Source: DTBU01 sp964568845
GTDB taxonomy: Archaea; Thermoproteota; CALKCG01; B24
Direction: 5' to 3'
NCBI GenBank assembly: GCA_964568845.1
Contig: CAZMSC010000038.1
Span: 1-14,169, forward strand
Length of the DNA: 14,169 nucleotides
Shown: positions 7,034 to 13,111 of the stretch, piece after piece
Layout: the number at the start of each line of letters is the position of its first letter
Numbering within the stretch: the first letter of the stretch is position 1
Made by a program: the position numbers and the translations under genes
Notes under the pieces: model-generated
What the model was told of the DNA's origin: nothing
Seen by the model: the letters and a program-made list of their open reading frames with translations, nothing else
Databases searched by the model: none

Positions 7034-8086
7034 ATGAGGCTGTTTAGAGATAGAGACTTCATAGAGACGTATGAGGGGATGTTCTTCTGCGTTATTGGAA
7101 ACGTCCACCCCACTGATAGGGTGATATCCTATTTGAAGTATGTTCCAAGCGATTTAGGGCTTTGGGGTAGGGGTCGTAAATACGCTCGAATACTGAAGTC
7201 CTACACAACCGTTTCCGTGAGGGAGGTTTTAAACTTCTTGAAAAGCAACTTTCCGCGCTATGTTGGAGAGCTGGATGCTATGGGTTTAGAGATGATAGTG
7301 GTTCCGGTTGAAGGTGTTAAGACGCATTTTAAACCCGAGGTTCGGTTGAAAGAGCTCTACGGGGAATCTGTTGAACGTTTGGATGTTTTAGAGAGGAAGA
7401 CCGTTGAACTGGTAAACGTGCTTTCTGAGGCTAGTGGTATACCCGTTGAATGTTTCGGAGTGACAGGTTCGATACTTCTTAAAATCCACAATCCGTCGTT
7501 CTCAGACGTAGATTTAACTGTTTACGGTAGGGTTAACGCCTCTAAGATTAGAAACGCTCTAGTTGAGCTTAAAGAGAACGGGTCTATACGTTGGCTTAGC
7601 GGTGTTGAATTCGATAGGTGGGTTTATGATAAGGCGAGACAGTATAGGTTGAATTTGAAAGACGCCTGGGAGATATGTCGTAGAGTGTGGAGTAGGGGAT
7701 TCTACGGAGATACGGAGTTCTCTGTACACCCTGTGAAGACTGAGAAGGATTCTTCAGAACGCTATGGGGATATTGTATACAGGCCTTTGAGCGGTCTGGC
7801 TAAGATTAAAGCTACAATAGTTGATGTTGAAGATTCCTACTTCATGCCTGCTTTCTACATTGTGTCTGACGTTGATTTTCTGGGGGGTTCTCCGGTTGAA
7901 GATTTAACCGAGATCGTGACCTATGAAGGGTTTTACGCGGGTATTTTCAATGAGGGTGAGGTTGTGGAGGCTGTGGGTAAGCTGGAGTCCGTCTTAGATA
8001 GGAGGACTGGTGAGACGCGTCATAGGTTGGTTGTTGGAAGCTTTGAAGCTGAGTGTAGCGATTACATCAAGCCTATAGAGGGTTGA
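7034..8086 (+). CDS. Pol-beta-superfamily nucleotidyltransferase-domain protein, paralogue B
   Basis: The protein has 350 residues and is a diverged paralogue of the minus-strand gene next to it. The same three blocks appear in order: an N-terminal block DFIETYEGMFFCV...HPTDRVISYLKYVP (about 8-38), a nucleotidyltransferase signature with Gly145-Ser146 and Asp158-x-Asp160 (GVTGSILLKIHNPSFSDVDL), and a C-terminal block GEVVEAVGKLESV...LVVGSFEAECSDYIKP (about 308-347). The segment ERYGDIVYRPLSG (242-254) matches GYGDKVYEPMG in the paralogue. Both copies keep the catalytic motif, so both may be active. They differ most in the 50-100 and 180-235 regions, where substrate recognition could have diverged. 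The ATG is preceded by TATA at about 30 nt and no Shine-Dalgarno, fitting a leaderless mRNA. Function is not known; naming it beyond the superfamily would be a guess. Confidence 0.85.
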   Translation: MRLFRDRDFIETYEGMFFCVIGNVHPTDRVISYLKYVPSDLGLWGRGRKYARILKSYTTVSVREVLNFLKSNFPRYVGELDAMGLEMIVVPVEGVKTHFKPEVRLKELYGESVERLDVLERKTVELVNVLSEASGIPVECFGVTGSILLKIHNPSFSDVDLTVYGRVNASKIRNALVELKENGSIRWLSGVEFDRWVYDKARQYRLNLKDAWEICRRVWSRGFYGDTEFSVHPVKTEKDSSERYGDIVYRPLSGLAKIKATIVDVEDSYFMPAFYIVSDVDFLGGSPVEDLTEIVTYEGFYAGIFNEGEVVEAVGKLESVLDRRTGETRHRLVVGSFEAECSDYIKPIEG

Positions 8087-8131
8087 AATTTTTAAGCACT
8101 TAACACTACCTTATTATGAGGTGTCTGGTAG

Positions 8132-8650
8132 ATGGATGTGTTAGAGGCTATTAAAACTAGGCGTAGTATAAGGCGTTATAAGGATAAGCCTGTTGAAGAT
8201 GAGAAGATTATCCAATGTCTTGATGCGGCTAGGTGGGCTCCGTCCGCTATGAATTCTCAGCCTTGGGAGTTCATAGTTGTGAAGGATCTGGATGTGAGGA
8301 GGAGGTTGGCTGAGATCCATAGATATGGTAGGCATATGGCTCAAAGCCCCGTCGTAATAGTCGTCTTAGTTAGACCTATTTCTAGGTATTGGCATGGAGA
8401 TGCCGCTGTGGCTACGCAGAATCTGATGTTGGCCGCCCACTCGCTGGGTTTAGGTACGTGCTGGATGGGTGTGATAGATACTGAGTTTGAAGAGCCTATT
8501 AGGAAGCTTCTAGCTGTGCCTGAAGACTTGAGGGTGCTTTGCACCGTATCTTTAGGATATCCCGATGAGTCGCCTTCAAGAGGTAGAGTACCGTTGGAGG
8601 AGAAGGTTCACTGGGAGAAGTATGGTGTTAAGAGGAAGCTGGGATTGTAG
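8132..8650 (+). CDS. Nitroreductase-family FMN oxidoreductase
   Basis: This belongs to the small single-domain (172 residues) nitroreductase superfamily of FMN-dependent NAD(P)H oxidoreductases; the physiological substrate cannot be read from sequence. FMN-contact motifs are present: TRRSIRRY (9-16), APSAMNSQPWEF (36-47), the AxxxQNLMLAAHSLGLGTCWMG segment (about 92-113) and LGYPDESPSRGRVPLEEKVHWEKYG near the C terminus. The ATG at 8132 has GAGGTG (8118-8123) with 8-nt spacing. A TATA-like ATTTTTAAG lies at about 8089-8097 in the 45-nt gap after the upstream gene, so it probably has its own promoter. It is convergent with the glutamate-synthase-like gene, and the 43-nt spacer between them contains T runs. 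Family members are used in dehalogenation, nitro reduction and cofactor chemistry, so no specific pathway is claimed. Confidence 0.9.
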   Translation: MDVLEAIKTRRSIRRYKDKPVEDEKIIQCLDAARWAPSAMNSQPWEFIVVKDLDVRRRLAEIHRYGRHMAQSPVVIVVLVRPISRYWHGDAAVATQNLMLAAHSLGLGTCWMGVIDTEFEEPIRKLLAVPEDLRVLCTVSLGYPDESPSRGRVPLEEKVHWEKYGVKRKLGL

Positions 8651-8660
8651 GATTCTCTTC

Positions 8661-8674
8661 CTTTTTTACTTTTA
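8661..8674 (+). terminator. T-rich terminator after the nitroreductase gene
   Basis: CTTTTTTACTTTT lies about 10 nt past the nitroreductase stop codon. Oligo-T tracts without a required hairpin are the usual archaeal intrinsic terminators. The opposite strand of the same spacer has a GTTTTATTTCATTT run that could serve the convergent gene. Confidence 0.4.
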
Positions 8675-8693
8675 AATGAAATAAAACGTGGGT

Positions 8694-9827
8694 TTAGTCG
8701 TCTAAAAGTATGGCTTCCATTTCCTCGGATTCAGATTCTTCGGCTAATGGTATACCTGTAGCTTTAGAAGCTCTCTCCGTTAGGGCGAATAGGTCTTCTC
8801 TTGAGGCTAAGTTTAGTTTAAACTTGCGCATTCCTGCTAGAAGCTGTTGTAACCCTATTTTCATCTTCTCCATGTATCCATATATGCCTATAGCACCCCA
8901 AGGTGCCCTGTTGATCCTATCTCTAAGGTAGGCTTTAAGCTCTGGGAGAAATGGGTAGAATTTTTCAGGGTCGCTACCGTATACTGCTGTGAATTGTCTT
9001 GGTAGGTTTCCCTCTTTAGCTAATCTGGCGAAGTATTCAGCCTTCATGGCTGCTGTTAACATAGCTCTACCTATGACTACGGCTTTAACGTACGGGCCTT
9101 CTCCAAAGTTGCTTAAAGCTATAGCCTTTAAAACCTGTGTTTCGTTTACAAATCCACCGGCCATAACTATGTCTGGCACATGCCTCCCCCTCTTCTTGAG
9201 TATTTGAGCCGCCTTTAAGACCTGTGCTTCTAAGTATACTGTTGGCACGCCCATTTCATCCATCATTGGAACCGGGCTCATACCCGTGCCCCCTTCGCAC
9301 CCGTCGAAGGTTATGTAGTCTATTTTAGCTTCGGATGCGAGTTTAAGCGTGTAGGCTGTAGCCGCGGGTCTGTAGGCTCCTGTTTTTAAGCTTACGTGTT
9401 TGACGCCCTGCTCTCTAAGCTTGTCTACGTTTTCTAGAAACTCTTCTTTTGAGGTTATTCCCACTCGGCTGTGTCTTTCAAAAGTCTTTATGAAGCTGCT
9501 TTTGAACGCTGCTTGAACCTCGGGTTCTTCGGGGTCTGGTATGACTAGGTAGCCTCTCCTCTTAAGCATTATAGCTTTTTCAAGGTCGTCGGCTCCAACT
9601 TCGCCACCTGTTGCTTTAGCCCCTTGACCCCACTTCCGCTCTATAACATCTACTTCTAGTTTAGTTATCGCGTAGACGTCTACGCCAAGCCTCTGGTCTT
9701 CGACGTTTGTCTGAACGGCTATTCCGCCGTATTTTCCATCCCAGAACTCTCTGAAGGCTTCAACCCTAGACCTTAGGTCTGGCGATTCTACTAGTTTACT
9801 CTGTGATATTTCAGCCTCCGGGTCCAT
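8694..9827 (-). CDS. Glutamate-synthase-like FMN-domain protein, probably N-terminally truncated
   Basis: The 377-residue frame matches the TIM-barrel FMN domain of glutamate synthase large subunit (GltB central domain). Visible motifs are GGIAVQTNVEDQRLGV (34-49), ERKWGQGAKATGGEV (63-77), KTGAYRP (148-154), FDGCEGGTGMSP (174-185), AGGF (223-226) and IGRAM (252-256). The C-terminal tail IGLQQLLAGMRKF is also family-like. There is one cysteine in the whole protein, so no Fe-S cluster, and no glutaminase domain, so ammonia-dependent GltB activity is not shown. The first barrel strand and the MSxGALS / NTGEGG region expected upstream are missing. Reading past the ATG gives 19 more open codons ending in GTIVTVGENVCG, then TAG at 9885-9887, with no ATG, GTG or TTG. 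It is therefore either a truncated gene or a fragment still under selection; the open frame is otherwise clean. Confidence 0.75.
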   Translation of the reverse strand: MDPEAEISQSKLVESPDLRSRVEAFREFWDGKYGGIAVQTNVEDQRLGVDVYAITKLEVDVIERKWGQGAKATGGEVGADDLEKAIMLKRRGYLVIPDPEEPEVQAAFKSSFIKTFERHSRVGITSKEEFLENVDKLREQGVKHVSLKTGAYRPAATAYTLKLASEAKIDYITFDGCEGGTGMSPVPMMDEMGVPTVYLEAQVLKAAQILKKRGRHVPDIVMAGGFVNETQVLKAIALSNFGEGPYVKAVVIGRAMLTAAMKAEYFARLAKEGNLPRQFTAVYGSDPEKFYPFLPELKAYLRDRINRAPWGAIGIYGYMEKMKIGLQQLLAGMRKFKLNLASREDLFALTERASKATGIPLAEESESEEMEAILLDD

Positions 9828-9886
9828 GCCGCATACGTTTTCACCTACTGTAACTATTGTACCTGTTAGTGCGCAACCGACTGCCT

Positions 9887-9895
9887 ATTATATGT
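9887..9895 (-). promoter_or_regulatory. Possible TATA box of the glutamate-synthase-like gene
   Basis: On the minus strand this reads CATATAATA. A start site about 25 nt away (near 9866) would fall inside the conserved-looking extension and leave about 39 nt before the ATG at 9827. It may be a chance promoter or one created at the truncation point. Confidence 0.3.
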
Positions 9896-9954
9896 AGTCG
9901 TGGCGGAGGCTTCCTTGTCGGATTCGTGTAATTTTTAAGGCTTATTCGGTTAAT

Positions 9955-9963
9955 CTTTTATAG
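9955..9963 (+). promoter_or_regulatory. TATA box of the Lrp-effector-domain gene
   Basis: CTTTTATAG is centred about 38 nt before the GTG at 9997. Initiation near 9985 would give a leader of about 12 nt containing the GGGGTGGG ribosome-binding site. Confidence 0.45.
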
Positions 9964-9996
9964 TTTAACTGTGTTAGATGTGTGTGGGGTGGGTGT

Positions 9997-10236
9997 GTGA
10001 AGGCTTATATTCTCGTTAATTCTGAGCCCCGTATGATATGGAGGGTTGCTGAGGATGCGCTTAGGATTGAAGGTGTTAAAGAGGCTTATGCTGTGACTGG
10101 GCAGTTTGACGATGTTATAGAGGTTGAGTTTGAGAAGATGGAGGATCTAGGTAGGATAATCGAGAAGGTTCAGAGTATAAAGGGTGTTCTTAGAACTCAG
10201 ACTTTGATTACGATCCCACCGCCTGTGAGGGATTAA
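9997..10236 (+). CDS. Stand-alone Lrp/AsnC ligand-binding (RAM) domain protein
   Basis: The 79-residue protein consists of only the C-terminal effector domain of Lrp/AsnC regulators, with no DNA-binding helix-turn-helix. The sequence runs KAYILVNSEP (strand 1), a helix, VKEAYAVTGQFDDVIEVEFE (strands 2-3, with the typical TGxxD turn), a helix, then GVLRTQTLITI (strand 4). Such proteins form dimers/octamers that bind amino acids and may modulate full-length Lrp proteins; that role is inferred from the family. I chose the GTG at 9997 and not the in-frame GTG at 9982. The upstream GGGGTGGG (9986-9993) is a Shine-Dalgarno 3 nt from 9997, and homologues begin at the first strand. The gene is divergent from the glutamate-synthase-like gene across 169 nt and convergent with the ferredoxin gene. 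Confidence 0.85.
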   Translation: MKAYILVNSEPRMIWRVAEDALRIEGVKEAYAVTGQFDDVIEVEFEKMEDLGRIIEKVQSIKGVLRTQTLITIPPPVRD

Positions 10237-10336
10237 CCCGTTTAATGGGTATTCGGTAAGTCTTCTAGGCTATTCTAACATTTTTATTGAAGTGGTGGGG
10301 GGAAAGGGAAAAATAAGGTGTGTTTAGAGGCTGACG
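10237..10336. terminator. Convergent spacer with terminator-like tracts
   Basis: Just past the plus-strand stop, ACCC (10237-10240) and GGGT (10248-10251) can form a short hairpin. A T tract (ACATTTTTATT, about 10278-10288) then fits an archaeal terminator. On the minus strand a TTATTTTTCCCTTTCC run (about 10300-10318) would end ferredoxin transcripts. A G-rich block (GGTGGGGGGAAAGGG) lies between. No coding sequence is seen. Confidence 0.35.
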
Positions 10337-10627
10337 CTATCTAGAGTATTTGAACCTCAGCTCTTTTAGAATGTTTTTCAGTTCTTCCCTGGATGGGAAT
10401 ATTATCGCGTTGTTTGGGCACATTTTGGCGCACGTTTGGCAGCCGACGACGCATTCGTAGGGGTTTTTAACGACTGGACGTGGAGGGTTTCCATCGACGT
10501 CGTAGACTTTATGTCCTGCGGCGTGGTCTGTTTTAACGCATGTCAGGCATCCTGTGCATTTACCGTAGTCTATTCTTGGAAACCATGGGATTTCTCTCCT
10601 GGGGATTCCCATGTACGTCTCTCCCAT
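10337..10627 (-). CDS. Atypical seven-cysteine 4Fe-4S ferredoxin
   Basis: This is a 96-residue electron carrier of the two-cluster ferredoxin fold. Motif 1 is CTGCLTC (Cys24, Cys27, Cys30), but the fourth position, normally CxxxCP, is Asp34 followed by HAAGHKVYD. Motif 2 is Cys59-x3-Cys63-x2-Cys66-x3-Cys70-Pro. In ordinary 2[4Fe-4S] ferredoxins the fourth cysteine of each motif ligates the other cluster. Here the cluster bound by motif 2's first three cysteines lacks its fourth Cys; it could be [3Fe-4S], use Asp34, or be lost. The ATG has AAAGGTG 7 nt upstream. It lies 46 nt downstream of the HdrA-like gene, likely in one operon. Tight packing with that gene suggests it exchanges electrons with it or with a shared heterodisulfide-reductase-like partner. 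Confidence 0.88.
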   Translation of the reverse strand: MGETYMGIPRREIPWFPRIDYGKCTGCLTCVKTDHAAGHKVYDVDGNPPRPVVKNPYECVVGCQTCAKMCPNNAIIFPSREELKNILKELRFKYSR

Positions 10628-10643
10628 CGTCTCACACCTTTAG

Positions 10644-10664
10644 AAGGATGTTGCCTTCATCCTT
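10644..10664. repeat. Perfect inverted repeat between HdrA-like and ferredoxin genes
   Basis: AAGGATG (10644-10650) and CATCCTT (10658-10664) are perfect complements around a 7-nt loop, upstream of the ferredoxin ribosome-binding site. In the minus-strand mRNA this makes a 7-bp hairpin between two genes of a likely operon. It could be a processing or partial-termination signal, or an operator. Confidence 0.45.
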
Positions 10665-10673
10665 GAGGCGTTT

Positions 10674-11051
10674 TTACTGTTTTCCGAGGATTTTGTTGAC
10701 TGCTTCTTGAACCTTCTTCATCGCTTCAGCCGTATCCATGTTTCTCAAGTCTAGTGAGACCAGTTGCTTTTCTATGTCTAATCCCTTCGCTTTAAAGGCT
10801 TCGCCGAATAGCCTCTTCTGCATCCTAGGGTCGCATCCGCCGACTACGTATACGATGTCTTTCCTACCTTCCTGTAGGTAGTCTCTCCAGAATCTGTCCC
10901 CATCGTCTACGCAGAGTTGTGGGTGTACTATTGCGTACTCAACGTCAAGCTCGTTTCGGATGAGGTTTATCAGCTTCCATAGGTCGAGCTTGCTGAAACC
11001 GGGGCATTCGCCTGTGCATATGCACATTATAAACCGCGGCTTTCCACCCAT
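10674..11051 (-). CDS. Stand-alone HdrA N-terminal-like Fe-S protein
   Basis: The 125-residue protein resembles the first domain of heterodisulfide reductase subunit A without the FAD and ferredoxin parts. Matches to the HdrA pattern are a CxCxxxC start (Cys10, Cys12, Cys16; HdrA has a CHCG-like element) and a Cys after a strand in YAIVHPQLCVDD (Cys47; HdrA has xMCS). GGCDPRM (71-77, Cys73; HdrA has ACSPRMHE) follows, then LVSLDLRN. Cys12/16/47/73 could hold an Fe-S cluster; this is inference. The ATG has a GGTGGCAGG purine stretch just upstream and a consensus TATA (11091-11098). It is the first gene of a two-gene unit with the ferredoxin and is divergent from an ArsR-type regulator that may control it. 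The real electron partner is not in this window. Confidence 0.75.
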   Translation of the reverse strand: MGGKPRFIMCICTGECPGFSKLDLWKLINLIRNELDVEYAIVHPQLCVDDGDRFWRDYLQEGRKDIVYVVGGCDPRMQKRLFGEAFKAKGLDIEKQLVSLDLRNMDTAEAMKKVQEAVNKILGKQ

Positions 11052-11079
11052 GTCCTGCCACCAGATTTTTCTCCTAGAA

Positions 11080-11095
11080 AAATATCGAAATATTT
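11080..11095. promoter_or_regulatory. Candidate operator overlapping the HdrA-like promoter
   Basis: AAATATCGAAATATTT is an inverted repeat with perfect 6-bp arms and a CGAA centre. It overlaps the minus-strand TATA box (TTTAAATA, 11091-11098), a place where a bound ArsR dimer would block TBP. The AT-rich sequence makes chance occurrence easy. Confidence 0.35.
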
Positions 11096-11098
11096 AAA
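11091..11098 (-). promoter_or_regulatory. TATA box of HdrA-like/ferredoxin operon
   Basis: The minus strand reads TTTAAATA, an exact match to the archaeal consensus. Its centre is about 43 nt from the ATG at 11051, giving a leader near 16 nt that holds the GGTGG ribosome-binding site. Confidence 0.55.
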
Positions 11099-11105
11099 TG
11101 TTTTG

Positions 11106-11130
11106 ATGCTTTGCTAAAGGCATATAAATG
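11106..11130 (+). promoter_or_regulatory. arsR-type promoter with imperfect inverted repeat
   Basis: ATATAAAT (11122-11129) is the TATA box for the plus-strand regulator. Initiation near 11150 gives a 10-nt leader with GGGGGTGG (11148-11155) before the TTG start. An imperfect inverted repeat, ATGCTTT-gct-AAAGGCAT (11106-11123, one bulged base), abuts the TATA box and is a candidate autoregulatory site. Confidence 0.4.
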
Positions 11131-11159
11131 GGTAGGTTTCATAGTTTGGGGGTGGACGT

Positions 11160-11468
11160 TTGACGTTAGAGCAACCCGATGTTGGCGCTATCTTCGATGA
11201 TGTTTTAATTGGTGAGAGGAGTAGGCTTTTTAAGGCTTTAGCCAACGAGACGAGGTTGAAGATTCTGATGCTTCTAAGTGTTAGAGGTGAGATGTGCGTT
11301 TGTGAATTAATGTCTGTTTTACGTTTAACTCAGCCTACGGCTTCCCACCATCTTGGGATACTTAAGAATGCTGGGTTGATAAGAGAGAGGAAAAGTGGTA
11401 GGCTTGTTTTCTACAGTGTGGCTAATGTTAAGCTTTTAGAGGGTTTACGAAGGTTAAACCTCCTATAG
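11160..11468 (+). CDS. ArsR/SmtB-family winged-helix regulator with CVC motif
   Basis: This 102-residue transcriptional repressor belongs to the metal/redox-sensing ArsR family. The dimerisation helix FKALANETRLKILMLLS (24-40) leads into GEMCVCELMSVL (43-54), where Cys46 and Cys48 match the CVC of the ArsR/CadC alpha-3 metal site (ELCVCDL). The third cysteine of E. coli-type ArsR is replaced by Met51. The recognition helix is LTQPTASHHLGILKNAGLI (56-74) and the wing is RKSGRLVFYSV (77-87). The TTG start at 11160 is preferred because GGGGGTGG lies 4 nt upstream. It is divergent from the HdrA-like/ferredoxin genes with a 108-nt shared region carrying two inverted repeats, so those genes are its most likely targets. 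Ligand (arsenite, a soft metal, or thiol redox state) cannot be told from sequence. Confidence 0.92.
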   Translation: MTLEQPDVGAIFDDVLIGERSRLFKALANETRLKILMLLSVRGEMCVCELMSVLRLTQPTASHHLGILKNAGLIRERKSGRLVFYSVANVKLLEGLRRLNLL

Positions 11469-11550
11469 CTTTAGGGTTTAGCTTGGATGCTTGCTGTTCT
11501 AATTCTTTACTGTATCTGAAAACTTTTCCCTTAGAATTGCGAGTATTTTA

Positions 11551-12909
11551 GTGGTGTTTGATCTGCGTCTCGAAGAGTTTAAGAGAATTGTGTTTGATGA
11601 AGTTGTACAGAGGAGGGAGGAGGGCTACGATACTAGGGATGTGGAGGAGAAGCTTTCAAGGATTAGAGAGCCTTCTATTTCAGATTTGAATAATGTTCTC
11701 AGGGATTTGGAAAACTGCCCTTTAAAGGCCGATTTTCCGTACGTTGAACCCTCAGATTTGGATTCTATCATCACTGAACGGCCTGAGGCTCCTAAGAGGT
11801 TTGAGCTGGCTTTATCGGATGATGAAATTCTAGATAAGATCTACGGTGGTTGGCTTGGACGTTGCGCTGGCTGTATGCTCGGTAAGCCTGTTGAAGGTTT
11901 TAATAGGAGCCAAGTTGAGCTTTGGCTACGTATTACAAACGCCTATCCACTTGACGACTATTTCCCACCTATACGTGACATGCCCGATGATGCGCCAAAG
12001 TGGTTGAGGGATAGGGTTTCTCAGGTGGAATATGCGTTCAAGCGGACCGGTGTAGGTGTTTTACGTGGACAGATAAGCCGTGTAGCTAGAGACGACGATA
12101 TAGACTATACGATACTAAACCTCTACGTTTTAGAGAATTACGGTTTGGAGTTTACAACCGTGAATATTGGTGAAACTTGGCTTACACTTCTCCCATACTG
12201 GCAGGTTTATACGGCTGAGAGGGTTGCATATAGGAATCTCGTTAAAGGTTTAACTCCTCCTGAAACTGCGACGTACATGAACCCCTACAGGGAGTGGATT
12301 GGAGCGCAAATTAGAGCCGATGTTTGGGGTTATGTGGCTCCCGGGAAACCTGAGCTTGCCGCTGAACTGGCCTACCGTGACGCACGGCTTTCACACGTTA
12401 AAAACGGCATATACGGTGAGATGTTTGTGAGCGCTATGATAAGTGCTGCGTTTGCGACGGATGATGTTGGGGAGATCGTGCAAGCTGGGCTCTCCGTAAT
12501 CCCAAGGAACTCTAGACTTGCAGAAGCTGTGAAAGATGTCTTAAATTGGAGCGTTAAATTTAACGATTGGAGGGATACGTTGAGTAGGATATATGAGAAG
12601 TATGGAAGCTATCACCCAGTACATACGGTAAACAACGCTGCTGTAGTTTTGATGGGTTTGCTCTACGGTGGGGGAGACTATGGGAAGAGTATAGCTATAA
12701 GCGTTATGGGTGGTTTGGATACGGACTGTAACGGTGCGACTGTAGGCTCGATACTCGGTGTGATCTTAGGTGCGGAGGCGTTGCCTGAAAAGTGGGTTAA
12801 GCCTTTAAACGATTTGGTTGAAAGCTATGTGGTGGGGTATAACGGTAGTAGGGTATCGGAACTGGCTGAGAGGACGTTTAGAATGGCGAAGAAGACTGTT
12901 GAAGTTTAA
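11551..12909 (+). CDS. ADP-ribosylglycohydrolase-family protein with N-terminal extension
   Basis: The protein has 452 residues. The core (about 93-450) is the all-helical ADP-ribosylglycohydrolase (DraG/ARH, crystallin J1) fold. It shows KIYGGWLGRCAGCMLGKPVEG (96-116), an acidic DDDID metal motif (181-185) and the second metal motif LDTDCNGATVGSILG (389-403, Asp390/Asp392). Family members remove ADP-ribose from proteins or cleave other N-glycosidic bonds with two Mg ions; the substrate here is unknown. Residues 1-92 are a charged, mostly helical segment not part of the usual core. No ATG is available: GTG at 11551 or 11554 opens the frame, and open codons reach 11503 without a better start. 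I see no strong Shine-Dalgarno and no clear TATA, so start and promoter are the weak points. No DraT-like transferase partner is nearby. Confidence 0.88.
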   Translation: MVFDLRLEEFKRIVFDEVVQRREEGYDTRDVEEKLSRIREPSISDLNNVLRDLENCPLKADFPYVEPSDLDSIITERPEAPKRFELALSDDEILDKIYGGWLGRCAGCMLGKPVEGFNRSQVELWLRITNAYPLDDYFPPIRDMPDDAPKWLRDRVSQVEYAFKRTGVGVLRGQISRVARDDDIDYTILNLYVLENYGLEFTTVNIGETWLTLLPYWQVYTAERVAYRNLVKGLTPPETATYMNPYREWIGAQIRADVWGYVAPGKPELAAELAYRDARLSHVKNGIYGEMFVSAMISAAFATDDVGEIVQAGLSVIPRNSRLAEAVKDVLNWSVKFNDWRDTLSRIYEKYGSYHPVHTVNNAAVVLMGLLYGGGDYGKSIAISVMGGLDTDCNGATVGSILGVILGAEALPEKWVKPLNDLVESYVVGYNGSRVSELAERTFRMAKKTVEV

Positions 12910-13081
12910 GTTGTGGTATTTCATTTTCAATTCTATCTTTAGATGGTTGTAGCGTTCACTACTCTAGTAGTTTCTGGGAAAATATTTCAACTGTAGTGAC
13001 GTATGGGTGGTTGAGGGGTTGGTTTTTCATAGATGGTGGTGGATTTTTATCTGTTGTCGGCTTTAAGTTCTTCCTGGTTTT

Positions 13082-13089
13082 AAGGAGGT
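13082..13089 (+). other. Orphan Shine-Dalgarno-like sequence
   Basis: AAGGAGGT is a perfect ribosome-binding motif in the 234-nt space between the ADP-ribosylglycohydrolase-like and DJ-1/PfpI genes. No ATG, GTG or TTG lies within the next 15 nt. It may be chance or a relic of a lost small gene. Confidence 0.2.
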
Positions 13090-13102
13090 TTACGGGGGAA
13101 AT

Positions 13103-13111
13103 TTTTTATAT
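13103..13111 (+). promoter_or_regulatory. TATA box of the DJ-1/PfpI gene
   Basis: TTTTTATAT is centred about 37 nt before the TTG start. Initiation near 13132 gives a leader of about 12 nt that carries AGGTGGG. Confidence 0.5.

Noticed and set aside
5940..8086. Toxin-antitoxin (MNT/HEPN-like) system for the nucleotidyltransferase pair
   Set aside because: Both proteins are large paralogues of each other, divergently transcribed, with no small HEPN partner; the layout does not fit that system.
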